This document shows positions 1-10,764 of a stretch of DNA of 64,000 nucleotides, one piece after another (within the stretch, counting starts at the first letter, position 1; each line of letters begins with the position of its first letter). The translations under genes were made by a program, and so were the position numbers. Source of the DNA: Stereocaulon alpinum (taxonomy: Eukaryota > Ascomycota > Lecanoromycetes > Lecanorales > Stereocaulaceae); NCBI GenBank assembly GCA_018257865.1, contig JAEUBA010000083.1, positions 1-64,000 on the forward strand, in the 5' to 3' direction. The notes beneath the pieces are model-generated. The model had not been told where the DNA came from. It did not search any database and saw nothing but the letters and a program-made list of their open reading frames with translations.

Positions 1-1872
1 AGCAACCACGCGACGTCTCAACATCGTTCAACCTGCAATGCATTAGGGGAGACATCTCGGCTCTGAATAGGTATTCAGGTTCGTAGCCAGCACCGCGTAC
101 AGGTGTGTCTCCATCGCTGGCCGAGTCAATGGTATACAGGCTGGTTTTATGTTTTCGGTGCCGATGGCAAACCAGAATGGTGCCCCAAGCCGATCAAACA
201 GGTCAACTTTGAGATCCCTGAGGAGAACGGATTTCAGACTGCCCGTCAATACAACCTCAACATATGCGAAGATCTTCAGCGTGTGAGACTGCCCCAGCTA
301 CGAGCTGACTTAGTCGAGGCCTCAGGACTAGGATCCAGAGAGATGAATGGAGTAGCTGCAAACGTTCAGCCTTCCACTGGATGGGAAACTCCACTGCGTA
401 CACCACCAGACGATAGACATGACTCGGAAGTCGAACCCGCGGTTACTTCGAAGCGCGCAAAGGTCAATACCAAATCCGGTACTGGCTCTGGGCGTTGCTA
501 TCTGAAAACTCAATGAGGGCAAGCCTCGGCTCGAATCGAGTTTCACCAAGGGGCCTCGTGGGAAGGGGTGGGCGCTTGGGTGCATCTTGTAGGCTTGAGG
601 AAATATGGTTTGATAGGTGACGTGGAAGGTCGGCGGCGAGGGAGTAAAACACCAGGTTGGTCCATTGGAGGAGGCCGAGCAGCGATCGAGAGGGTGTCCA
701 CCAGTAAGGGGTAGTAGAGTAAGCTGTCGGGTCAGTAATTTTGGATGAAGGCGGCGCTTGGTCATTGGGATAATTTTGCCTCCAGAGATGGGAGTTCATT
801 GTCGCTTTCGTATTCCTTTTGATGATCGCGCTCTTTAGTTCATGAATCGGCCTCCACGGGTGAGGGCCCAAAGCCGTCGCTCTTGTAAAGTTGGTAGTCT
901 TGCTCCTTAGTCATTGCTTCAAATCTTCTAGAGGGAGTCTTTGATTGTCATACCTTCCTTGGAATCAGAGCCAGTCATGTCTACAATTTCAACCACTCCA
1001 ACATCTGCTAAGACCTTGTCCAGTTCGTTCTTGTCGTCCGTGAACAGACTGCATAGACTGGATTTCGCTGGCCGAGCTGGCTTTGAGGAGGCATAAGACT
1101 TTGTAGTAAATGGGTGCTCTTGCGTGAAAATGATCGCGTCATCCATATTAACGGGTTTTGGTAGGGCCAGGTATGACATTGTCGGTAGAACCTAGCTGCT
1201 AGGTTGTACCGATTAGTAGGTGCTTGATCCCCTATTACCTGCCCCGGACAACCTGATTAGCAGGGTGTCTATTGGGCTTGGTAAACTGGGGATTGATTCA
1301 ATCTAGCTAGCTAAGCTATGGTGTTTTATCTAGGAGCGGGCGCCAAGCCGTTTATTGCGGAGCGGAGTAATATTATTCCGACAGACATTGTGTGGATGTT
1401 GGGTATGGACGAATGATAGAGAAAAATGATGGATACGACAACCAGAATCGAACTTCTGGTGTTTGGACGGCCAAAATGAGATAGGTTGGAAGCCGCTTTT
1501 AGTGACCGGAACACCATGGTGGGATCTTTTCGGGTCGGTCAAACTAGCCACCCGTATAAGGCCCCCCATCTGATAGGATGGAGAACCCTGCTCTCCTGTG
1601 CTACGATATTTGTGGCATCATTTCTTGCACCTGTTGTCCTTTGAAGCTAATAACTCTCAGCGCGGCAGTGAATACAAATAGGCCATGGAACCCTCTACTC
1701 TACACCCCCTACGCTCTCATCCGCCCCCTCTATTATCTTCTCCACACTCTCCATCCTGCTTTACTCGTCCCACAGACCATCTAGCACCTTACTCACAACT
1801 CTTGCTTCGACTACTGTTATCCTTTCCTCCCCCAGCCAAGATAAAGATCAGATCTCAGAGTCGCCGAGGCCT
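1..1872. other. Left-edge stretch with no gene I can support
   Basis: Several short open frames occur on both strands, for example 103-516 on plus and 928-1179 on minus. None has a recognisable domain or a convincing exon structure. The region 1680-1870 is CT-rich and lies just upstream of the DUF3435 remnant, so it may hold that gene's old promoter. I see no RNA gene here. Confidence 0.4.
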
Positions 1873-4395
1873 GTGACCCTTCCCAACGGCCCTTCTCCAG
1901 AACAGCAGTCACATATCACCCATGTTGGCGCCACTCTACGTGGACACGGAAAGATGGGTTTGCCAATGAGTCACTATATCGAGGAGCGTAACAAGATTGA
2001 GGCAAAAGGTCGGACTCGTCGAAAGCGTGCCAACAACACAAAGAAAGGCCTAAGGTCGGTGTTGAGAAAATGGGAACAGTGAGATGCCTTTAATTTACTG
2101 GGTGTTATGACTGCAGTTACTAAGAAGCAATGCATAGATTCTGCCACAAACTTCGCTGTGACCCCAAGGCCTTTCTGAAGACAGCAGCAGTATCGGATTT
2201 CAAAATGTTTTGGTTGTGGACCTTGGATACCTACAAAAGAATAAAGACAGGCTCGAGTGTGGAGAACTATTGGCGGGTTCTACGAATGCACATTTATGAT
2301 GCTGTTGATCGTTCTTTCAATGATACCGACAAGGGAGACGTTCTCAATGTAAGGCTTCTACCATTGGCATTATCAAAGGCAAAACTAATTTCTTGGCTAT
2401 GCACAGTATATCAAAGAGGAAATAGCCAAGCGCAAACTTCGCGTACTCCCCAAGAAAAAGCCTTGTATCTCCCGTGACGACCTTTACCGTCTCCTGTATT
2501 TCAACTTGACTTTTATGGAATACGACGAAGAGGAACAACGGTACCAGACTTCCGCGGCAATACTTATGTGCACATTTTGCGGTTGCAGACTGTGCTCGTT
2601 GTTCGATACAAGAGTCAAAGTGGACGACTTCGAAGACGATGGACCAAGCGAGACCCGCGGGGGGTGCTGCGACCACCAACAGCCAGGACGATGGCAAGTC
2701 CAATTCTGAAGATACTAGGCCGGATAGTGACTACAACATGAAGAACGGCCCTGTCAGCGACAGCAATTCCGACACCCTCTGTGATAGCACTACTGTCTAT
2801 GATAGCGACAGCGACAGCAACAGCGATAGCGTTTCAAGCTCGTTGGACGATTGTGGCAGTGGTTACGACACTGATGACGACTGTTTTGCGGGATCCGAAG
2901 AAACCAGAGCCTTCCTGTATAGGCATTTCAAGTTCACCGTGGTTCCTGATCCGACCCCTGGAAAACCCAACTTAGTTTTCATGCATGTCACACTTCTCCA
3001 CACAAAAGGCGAAGACAGCAACTCTCGCGTGTAAGCAAGTTCAGCTTATTTACTTATCTTGTTCCGTGGCTAACTCTGTGAATTCAGAAAGACATTCGTC
3101 ATTGACTCAGAACGGAACGATCCGATGTTTTGTCTTGTCAATCATCTTCTCGCCCTAGCAGTGTACCGCAACGCTTTCAAACCCGAGTCAGCTAACCATG
3201 TCAACAACATATTCTGGGTCAAGCCAAAGAAGGGGAAGACGAGCCTTACATTGAAGAGGAAGCGTGAGGTATTGGATCAGCCAGTCTTCCGTGAGCCTCT
3301 GCGCGGCTCAGACAGGTTTGGCCCCTCGTCTCTAGAACCCAAGCCTCTGCGTGCCTCCACGTGGAATGGTTATCTCAAACGATTGGGGTTGTTGGCGGGG
3401 TTCGAACATCCTCTCACCCACTATTGGATAAGACGTGGTCTTGTTAATGTTATCAATCGTATGTTTTTCCCCTTCCCCCTGGATTTCAAAGCTTGTCTTT
3501 TCCTTCAGGTATATTGATGAGGTGGTCCGATGTGACACACAGGCCTGCTACTTGGGGCACGCATCCAACCATGTGGTGCAAGAGGTAGCCAGGCTTGCAA
3601 GTTTGACAGCCAATACAAGCGCACCAAAAAAACTATCTCCTGAAGACAAAGCGAAAATTACCAGCCATCGCAAAGTGATCCGTCTCCAGAACCATTACCG
3701 CCAAGCTCAAGACGAAGCTCCTGTATGACAGAAAAAAGAGAGTCGAGGCCCTCCTGAAAAGGATCAAAGTCAAACTTCGAAGCGAGAGGCTTAAGAAAGC
3801 CCAGAAGCGCCACTTTCGAAATGCAGATACAATAGCCTTCGATTCTCAGTTCTCGCCATCCTCGACGTCAAAATCCCCAGAAGACACCACTCAGGTGCAG
3901 CCCATTGAATACGAGTTTCCTGAACAAGAGAAGCTTGGTCAATTGCTACGCAACGGTTTGAAGGATCTGACTGTAACGGACGAGGAAAGATTCGATCATA
4001 GAATTGAGGCCATCAAAACTATGGCGACATTGTGCTCTCGCAGGGGAACCAAGCGCCGGGGCAGGCCGAAATCCAGTATCAAACAGGAGCCGTCGGAGAC
4101 AACCCCAGGAATCTCCGATAGGGATATAAAGGATCCTTTTCCCTTGGTATGCAAGCCAACTCAATGCATCTTTTGCCTTGGAGATGAGCGCTCGCCTAAT
4201 GAGGCTCGGACGCGAGAATTCGCCTCATCAAACAAGATGTTAAACCACTTTGACCTGCACTGGAAGACGGAAGTAATAAATGGGATGGTTCAATGCAAGC
4301 ATGAAAAGTGCAAGGCGGCTGGACTGGGCCCACACAGCGTCATGAGTTTCAAGGCTCATGTCAAAAAGAAGCATCATGTCACTTTGCGTGTCTGA
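1873..4395 (+). pseudogene. DUF3435 (FluG-like) tyrosine-recombinase-type gene with C2H2 tail, copy 1, broken
   Basis: A DUF3435/FluG-domain protein, a fungal tyrosine-recombinase-like family that includes the captains of Starship elements. Clean introns are visible at 2079-2137, 2349-2406 and 3031-3087, joining exons that read KWEQ/FCHK and VLN/YIKEE. The conserved blocks WTLDTYKRIKTGSS, YWRVLRMHI and the RRGLVNVIN block follow in order. The C-terminal part, around 4150-4395, has two Cys/His clusters (CIFCLGD..., CKHEKCK...H...H). Damage: a frameshift in a six-G run at 2659-2664, a second near 3697, and loss of the catalytic segment between RRGLVNVIN and YIDEVVRCDTQ that copy 3 still has. 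The first exon has no clear ATG (ATG at 1954 is possible). Homologous to the copies at 40519-42530 and 56250-57200. Not a working recombinase as it stands. Confidence 0.75.
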
Positions 4396-5262
4396 GGGCT
4401 CGTCTTGGAATCTGTTTATGGTATCTTGTCTACTCAAATTCGCCACGACTTCTGAACCATCCATTCGCAGTTCTTACCTATACCCACTCGGCTGTTCTTA
4501 CTTTCTTGTCACACTCGCCTCATTTCTCTGTCTTTCATAATGGGTCCTGCGGACTTTCGCCGACGGCGAAAGACAGCTCCACCACCCCCACCAAACGATG
4601 TCAAAGACCCCAACCCGCCGCCGACGCCCTTCGCACTCCCCGCCCCCGCTCCTCGCCCGCGACGCTCAAACTTTTTCCTCTCACCGCGGGTCCCATTGCC
4701 TTTTACAATCTTCCATCTCTTCATCCAACAGTTTGAGCCAAATCATTGGCCAAGGACAGCTCAGTACCGGCGTCATCTTGAGGCAGACCATCGAGGCAAC
4801 GCACAATACATGTACCGTTACTGGTCAAGTCTGCCTCAACTGGCAAGCTAGCCAAGGGAGCCAGAAATGGACCAGGGGAGCCAGTTTTGGAGCAGAGGGA
4901 GAGAAGGGAGCCGGGAAGAGAGCGAAGAGAAGCAATTGGGGTCATTGTGTGGCGCAGAACCGGCGAGTGGTCAGAGTATGCCACACGCCTGACCCAATAA
5001 TGGTAAGCAAGCCTGGACGAGTAATCCTCAACCTCTCACCAACTGCCTGCCCGCCTTCGATGCTGGTGTCTATTGTTCCTTTGAACTCAATAAAACCCAA
5101 AATTGTAGAGCTCCATTAATGGATGGCATTGATACCTCTCTGATACAAACAAGCTTATCGCTCTGTTCAAGGTAAGGAAGGTGTCGTTCCATCGTTCTGC
5201 ATCCATCCCCCCTCCGATCTGTGATATCCGTTCGCCGCCGCACCAGGGACCTGACAGCAACT
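4396..5262. other. Intergenic, CT/C-rich then AG-rich
   Basis: Pyrimidine-rich low-complexity DNA (about 4560-4690) is followed by a purine-rich tract (about 4850-4940). Both make spurious Pro/Arg-rich open frames on either strand. It probably contains the promoter of the MADS-like gene that starts at 5263. No other gene seen. Confidence 0.4.
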
Positions 5263-5623
5263 ATGCCTTATGCAACCAAATCCAAGACACAACAGTTCAC
5301 GAGACCGAAGTCCAATCTCATGAAAAAGGCGGACCAGCTTGCAAAGCTCTGCAACGCCGATCTGGCACTGATCATCCGTAAGAACGGCCGATATTATACT
5401 TACCGATCTCTAGAGCGAGAGTCGTGGCCACCGTCCATGAAAGATATCGTAAGGCCGACGGGGTCCATTGGCGGGGGATTGTCGCTAATTCATGCAGGAC
5501 GAAGCATACCCATTACCCGTCAACCTCATTGCAACGGACTTTGAGAGCAAAGCAAGCATGCACGAGACTACCACCAGTACGGACGAGGAAGAATGTACCA
5601 AGGAAGTTGAGCAGTCTGAGTAG
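5263..5623 (+). CDS. Small MADS-box-like (SRF-type) protein, 103 aa, two exons
   Basis: Exon 1 (5263-5448) and exon 2 (5498-5623) are joined across a 49-nt GT...CAG intron and give 103 residues. Residues about 10-50 match the core of a MADS/SRF DNA-binding domain: a basic stretch (FTRPKSNLMKKA), then LAKLCNADLALII and the strand NGRYYTYRS, which line up with the canonical FSKRRNGLFKKA, LSVLCDAEVALIV and GKLYEYAS blocks. The usual MGR start and much of the first basic helix are absent. The tail is short and acidic (TDEEECTKEVEQSE). Inference: a minimal MADS-like nuclear protein that could bind DNA or titrate a full-length MADS factor. A degenerate second copy with the same exon order lies at 38870. 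Function unproven. Confidence 0.65.
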
Positions 5624-7223
5624 CACGGACGGTAGGTGCGCTGTCAGGGCCACAGGGCTGGGCTTGGAGCTTCGGTGGAACGGCAGGCGTGCAGACGGTG
5701 ATCTGGCCCGAGTTGCTTTGTGTCAGCCACCACGTGATGTCAGCTGTGTATTCAGTCGTAGAAGCAATCAGCGTATGTAGCGGAATCAAGCATTGATATA
5801 ACTTGCACATACTGACTTTTCGTAGAGTTGCGGCTGGTTGGTGACCGCTCTGTGCTTTTCAGAGGTGTTTGGGACGCTTTTCAAAGGGTACGATACTAGT
5901 TGGGGAGAGTATGTACTTTTCAAGCGTGTGTACTTTTCAAGCGTGTGTACTTGGAAAGGTGTGTACTTTCAACGGGGTGTACACCTTCAGAGGGTGTGTA
6001 CTCCGGATAGGTGTGTACTTTCAGAGGGTGTGTACCTTGGAAAAGTGTATACCTTCCAAAGGTGTATACTTTTATGCGGGTCAACGTTCTACCGGCACTA
6101 ATACCCCTTGCGGTTAGAGCCGAGCATTGCTGCGGTGGAAATGTTAACCCGCACACTCTACCCCATCGCTTGGCCCGTCGTGGGGTAAAACTCAGTATGA
6201 ATTGCCGACCTGAAGATACCCCCTCTTTTCTCAATCGAGGAGGCTTCGGACCGGCCTCCTCGAGTAAAGATCGGCCTGCAGCACCAGCCATGGTGACTCG
6301 CTTCGAGCCGCAGATCTTTTCCTACACTACAGGGATTTGGTCTTTCGTGACGAGTGGGTAGCGGTTTCTGGAACGGGGGGTTGCCATATTTCGCTGGGGG
6401 AAACGGACTGCAGGCGGAGGCCAATGGAGAACAAGCCCGTGCGCACCACTTACTTGCGCTTGGTGGAAGGGTGGCACCTTTGACCGCTTTATTGTGGGCC
6501 CCACGCGCCCATGGGAAGGTGTGAGGGAAAGTATGTTTTTGTTAGTTTGTCGGACTGGGTTTCTGGTGACAACACGCTGGCATTGTTCTTAGTGGTGCAC
6601 GGTACGGTTAGCTATCATGCTGGGAAATGGTTTCCTCTGGCGACAACAAGGGGGTCATTGATCTCCTGGTGCCGGTGCTCTCATCCCCTCCCCTTCTCAG
6701 GCTTCCTCAAACCGTCCCGCTACGAGTCACGTAGCAACTACCTCCCCCTCAACTTCTACAATACAGTGTTCTTACTGTCAGCTCCCGAGCGGACCTCCAA
6801 ACATGGCCAGCAAATTTATCCCCAAGGGCCGTGTCATCCATCAACAGCTATAGATGGTCCACAAGGTCAGCTGTGTTGGAGGTCAAAAATGGCAATCTCG
6901 GCATTGGCAAACGGGGCCGGATTATGATGAAGTTGCATGCACGAGCGGGTAGATTATACATACTCTCACCATACTGCGGAAATAGATCCTAACGTCTTGT
7001 CCAGTTGCACATCCACCAATAACGAGCCACCCGTTATTGATGCCGAGCGCCAACAAGGTGGTAATCCTATGATGCACGAATGCCCGAGCAACCGAGATAT
7101 GCAAGAGACTAATGAGCTGGAAATGAACAAGAAGGTGTGCAGAGCCTGGAGGGGGACCGTTCGAGAAGATATTGGAGAAAGGAGGGTAGGACAAGGGATT
7201 TGTTCTTGAGCTATCATGATACG
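5624..7223. other. Gene-poor stretch holding the 17-bp tandem array
   Basis: Apart from the tandem array at 5909-6078 I see no gene. Short open frames at 5568-5810, 6511-6927 and 6937-7209 lack domains and splice structure. Confidence 0.4.
5909..6078. repeat. Tandem array of ten 17-bp units
   Basis: Ten consecutive 17-bp units of the type GTGTGTACTTTCAGAGG, exactly 170 bp with no change in unit length. The first half of the unit (GTGTGTAC) is nearly invariant while the second half varies (TTTTCAAGC, TTGGAAAG, TTCAGAGG, CTTCCAAAG). Some variants pair with each other as inverted sequences (CCTTGGAAA and TTCCAAAGG). Minisatellite; any role is unknown. Confidence 0.85.
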
Positions 7224-9071
7224 CTATCTGTCTATGTCATTATCTATGTACATAGCATTCGCTCCTTTGTTTATGCTTGACAGCATATTTAACGGTGATG
7301 TGTTTAAAAGCCCACGTCCTTCCGGTATCTTGGACTGCTTCGGCGAAGTCTCAGGGTGGCTTAACGGACGCCAGTCTGCAATCGTGATACCCTCGCTACT
7401 CCTTGTTGACAGATCCTGGGCGTGAACTCGAATGATAGACTCCGCATCAACGGTGAAAGTGATGTTAATGTTTGGATGGCCCTTGCGTGCATGTGGTGAA
7501 ATACCATCAAGAGTAAAAGACCCTAGTACCGTATTTTCAGCAACTAATTCAGACGTTCCTTGGTAGACTTTGATGACTCCACTGGTCATGAAGTCTTCCG
7601 TTGTGGTAAACGTCATAGACTTGGATATAGGAATGGTACTGTTTCGGTGGATAATTGGTGTGAAAACACCGCCAAATGTCTCAATCCCAACGGATAGTGG
7701 GATCGTATCCAAAAGTACTACGTCTTGGCCGTCTCTGTGCAGCATTTCCTTTTGGACGTCTTCGCGAAGTATTTCCCCTTGATAAGCAGCACCCTTAGCC
7801 ACATCTTCTTCCGGGCTCATAGAAACGGGGTTGCGACCGAAAAATGCCTTTACGGCTGCCTTGACTTTCGGGATACGGGTCATCGCTCCAACAAGAACGA
7901 CATCAGAGATATCAGATGTATTGACTTTGGCGTCCTTCATCGCAGCCCGAGCAAGTTCGATTGTTCTCTGGATTAATGGGTCCAGAAGGGTATCAGACTC
8001 GTGGCGATCGATCTCCACTTTGAGATTTTGGTTTTTGGAAATGTATGGCAAGCTGATCATAGCGCGGGAAGATGATGAGAGTGCAATCTTGACGTGTTCC
8101 GCAGCCTCGCGAAGCCTTGCGTGTGCTTTATGGGTTAAGTCCAAACACCCATTTGGTGCCCCATTAAATTTTTGAAGAATCAATCGTAAAAGAGACATGT
8201 CCAAGTCCTCCCCACCTAAACGGGTATCTCCATTTGTAGATAAAACCTGGAAAACGCCACTCCGGACCATAACGATTGAGATATCAAAGGTGCCACCACC
8301 AAGGTCGTAGACTGCGATGACCCTATCACCGGAGTGGTGCAGGCCGTAAGCCAGAGCAGCTGCAGTTGGCTCGGTTACCAAACGAACATCGAGACCGGCC
8401 TCTTGGCCGGCATCCTGAGTAGCCTGACGTTGGAGCGTGTTGAAGTAGGCGGATATAGCAATAACAGCCTTGGGAAATGATGTATTGAGTTGCAATTCTG
8501 CATTCTCGACAAGCTTTCGAATGATGCGACTAGCAATATAGGATGGTGAGTACCGACGTCCATAGGCTTCTATCCAGGCTTCGCCATTCTCATGCCCAAC
8601 TATTTTGAAGGGAAAGTTGCGTACGTCGTTTTTGACATCATGATCAGTGAATTTGCGGCCGATCAGTCGTTTGGTGCCGAAGAAGGTACTGTGTGGGTTG
8701 ATTGAGGCTTGCTGTTTGGCTGTTAAGCCCACTTGTAGTTTTCCTTGGGCATCAACACTGACAACGGAGGGGATAGTACGGGATCCCTCTGGACTCCTAA
8801 TGATGACGGGGTCTCCAGCTGTATTGACGACACAGGCTGCTGAGTTGGAGGTGCCTTTGTTCAATAAATTAGCAACGGATCTAGGAGATCTAAAGGACTG
8901 TAAAGGTTGGGCAGTACCAAGGTCAATTCCAAGGATGGATTTTCGAGCGGCTTCCACGCTTCGTACCGTGTTGAATGTTCGAGTACCGGGTGACGCAAAG
9001 CCGATACCTGTATCTCTGCGCGAGCGACGTATCTTAGCATGTAGTAATGCCTGAAGTCGTCTTTGCCACAT
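7224..9071 (-). CDS. Divergent mitochondrial-type Hsp70 (DnaK family), short C terminus
   Basis: ATP-dependent chaperone. The first about 50 residues are Arg-rich and almost free of acidic residues, like a mitochondrial presequence. Next come the Hsp70 signatures: GIDLGT, an AVIAISAYFN block (canonical P replaced by S), EPTAAALAYG, YDLGGGTFDIS, the VLVGAMTRIPKV block, and a beta-type substrate-binding domain. Plus-strand positions 8855-8917 form a 63-nt intron (GTACTG...GCTAAT...AAAG). Removing it restores the P-loop GTSNSAACVV, whereas reading through inserts 21 residues there. The spliced product is about 594 aa against about 660-680 for mtHsp70. The protein stops soon after the beta domain (VHAQDLSTRSSEG), so the helical lid appears absent. 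No frameshift or stop otherwise. Probably an accessory paralogue rather than the essential SSC1. Confidence 0.85.
   Translation of the reverse strand: MWQRRLQALLHAKIRRSRRDTGIGFASPGTRTFNTVRSVEAARKSILGIDLGTAQPLQSFRSPRSVANLLNKGTSNSAACVVNTAGDPVIIRSPEGSRTIPSVVSVDAQGKLQVGLTAKQQASINPHSTFFGTKRLIGRKFTDHDVKNDVRNFPFKIVGHENGEAWIEAYGRRYSPSYIASRIIRKLVENAELQLNTSFPKAVIAISAYFNTLQRQATQDAGQEAGLDVRLVTEPTAAALAYGLHHSGDRVIAVYDLGGGTFDISIVMVRSGVFQVLSTNGDTRLGGEDLDMSLLRLILQKFNGAPNGCLDLTHKAHARLREAAEHVKIALSSSSRAMISLPYISKNQNLKVEIDRHESDTLLDPLIQRTIELARAAMKDAKVNTSDISDVVLVGAMTRIPKVKAAVKAFFGRNPVSMSPEEDVAKGAAYQGEILREDVQKEMLHRDGQDVVLLDTIPLSVGIETFGGVFTPIIHRNSTIPISKSMTFTTTEDFMTSGVIKVYQGTSELVAENTVLGSFTLDGISPHARKGHPNINITFTVDAESIIRVHAQDLSTRSSEGITIADWRPLSHPETSPKQSKIPEGRGLLNTSPLNMLSSINKGANAMYIDNDIDR
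8855..8917 (-). other. 63-nt intron inside the Hsp70 P-loop
   Basis: On the minus strand it begins GTACTG, has GCTAAT near its 3' end and finishes in AAAG. It is a multiple of three with no stop, so a one-exon gene call hides it. Splicing rebuilds the ATP-binding loop, which is why I prefer the intron model. Confidence 0.75.
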
Positions 9072-9594
9072 GGTGAGCGGGTGTTGGAGACAACGAAGCC
9101 GAAGTTATGTCTTGAAGGCTGTTTGGAGATACTGCCATATGCATATTGTTGGTACCGTAGCCACGAGGCTATTTCTTGCTCACTGTGTTCCGGTGTAGAC
9201 TGGGACCATGGTCACCTCCAACTTCCGCGAGTAGCCGGAGAAAAAGCACAAGGTCAGCGCTTGTTGTTGCGACTTAGAGCCGACACTCTTTCTTATTGAA
9301 CAAGCTTGAGGATCAGATGTCTTTGCGAACACAAGTGGAGCGTGTAATTGACTGGGGGATGAACGAACGACTTACGTCAATTCGGGCCGCGATGGACATA
9401 CTTGGTAAGAAAACAGCTAAAGATGAAGCGGAGTTAGGGCCCTCTACCACCCGGAGTGTTGGCGGTGGGCGATGGTAGCACACGGAACTTCGGGGGTATT
9501 TGGATACACGTGTGCTCTCGCCTCCCGCTCGGGCCCTGTCTGGACCCCTGTTCGTGGCTTGTAATCTGGGAACTTTGACCGTTCTCTGAGCCTG
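9072..9594. other. Intergenic, upstream of the Hsp70 gene
   Basis: Presumably contains the minus-strand Hsp70 promoter. A 60-codon open frame at 9296-9478 has no recognisable domain. Nothing else seen. Confidence 0.35.
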
Positions 9595-10170
9595 ACCCAG
9601 GGCCAGCTTATGCCTGCGCCGACTATCTACAGTCCGGTTGAACGGATCTGCCAGTCCGGCTTGGGACAGGTCACTCGCGCCCGGCTTTATGTTGTATACG
9701 AATAGCATGATGCGACAACCACTACGCCTTGCTGTACTGTCGTCTATGAATCTTCCTCTTCTGGGACCCTCTCTTGAGCGCAAAACCCACTCTCCAACAC
9801 TTATAACCAAGGATACAGAAGACAAAGAGCTTCTTATTCCTGCCGAAGAGATGTCGTTAGTGCCCCATCCCCAGTTTCTCCACCAGATCAAAGTTGACGC
9901 TTCTGCTTAGGCGATTAACCATCGCATCTACGTCCTCGGCAACCTTTGGGCTGCACTTGCCCCTCTTCGTCCTATATTTCTACGGAATCGGTCACCAGGG
10001 ACGTCTCAATGGCACTCGCCAACTCCTAGCAGCGCAATCATTCCACCTACACTCTATACGTGCCGCAAGTCTAAGGAAGAGGCTCTGGAGTTGCATCGCC
10101 ACTTGAGGTTCGAAATCGGACGAACCTCTCTATCGACACACTTTACATCCAGTTTCCATCTTAGACTCCT
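9595..10170 (+). repeat. Dispersed repeat A, copy 1
   Basis: About 570 bp that can be aligned by eye, in the same orientation, to 55765-56255. Shared blocks include GGGCCAGCTTA, GGGACAGGTCACTCGCGCC, CCTTGCTGTA...CGTCTA, TTCCTGCCGAAGAGA and AATCATTCCACCTACACTC. Differences are mostly transitions, with small indels. Each copy holds a remnant frame (a TFGLHL/TFGLHF block) but neither is clearly coding. Copy 2 abuts the 3' end of DUF3435 copy 3, so the repeat may be element-derived flank. Confidence 0.75.
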
Positions 10171-10764
10171 TCAGAGGCCAGACGAGCCGTTGTCTACCTA
10201 TCGCTCCGGAATACAGCATCATGTCAGCGGTGACGAGCTGTCGCACTTGATCAGAGTACGCCAAGGATACGTGCATGGCTAGATTGGTCCATAGCCACGG
10301 CTGATGGAAGCAATAAGATTTGGAAGATCCGCTGAAGCCTTCAGCATGAGAACCCCCATATGACAGTGCCATAACTGGGGTCAAGTTGGATCCAATCAGT
10401 CCTGATTCGGTCACCAATCTCGATTACTGTAGGGCACTTCAGTCTCATTCAAGTCACCTTAAGGTCTAGGGTGCGGTATGTGATGATCGGGCTCCAGAGC
10501 ACCACTAGTGTCAAGATGCTCATCGATTGAAGAACTTCGTGTTCGGCCGGCCTTGAGGCTTTGCACGGCCCTCAGCCCAATTTGCTTGCCCATCCTAACG
10601 CAGCCTAACCTTGCTTCAACCCAGTGCATGCAGCTGATCGGCACTAGCCCAGCTGTCTTGTATAAGAAGCAGGGCTTCCCCCTCCCCCCCCCCCCCAAGC
10701 TCCTTCGACCTTTTCTTTCAGCACTCGGCAAGACTTGACCGTTAGTTGCGAAACGTCCCAGTCC

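Noticed and set aside
928..1179. Minus-strand frame with a PKPVNM peptide like the second exon of the MADS-like copies
   Set aside because: Only one short motif matches, no MADS-like first exon is found upstream on the minus strand, and chance similarity cannot be excluded.
1400..1560. Possible tRNA on the minus strand (a CCAGA...TCTGG stem around TTCGAT)
   Set aside because: The loop length is wrong for a T-arm and no acceptor stem, D-arm or anticodon arm can be drawn.
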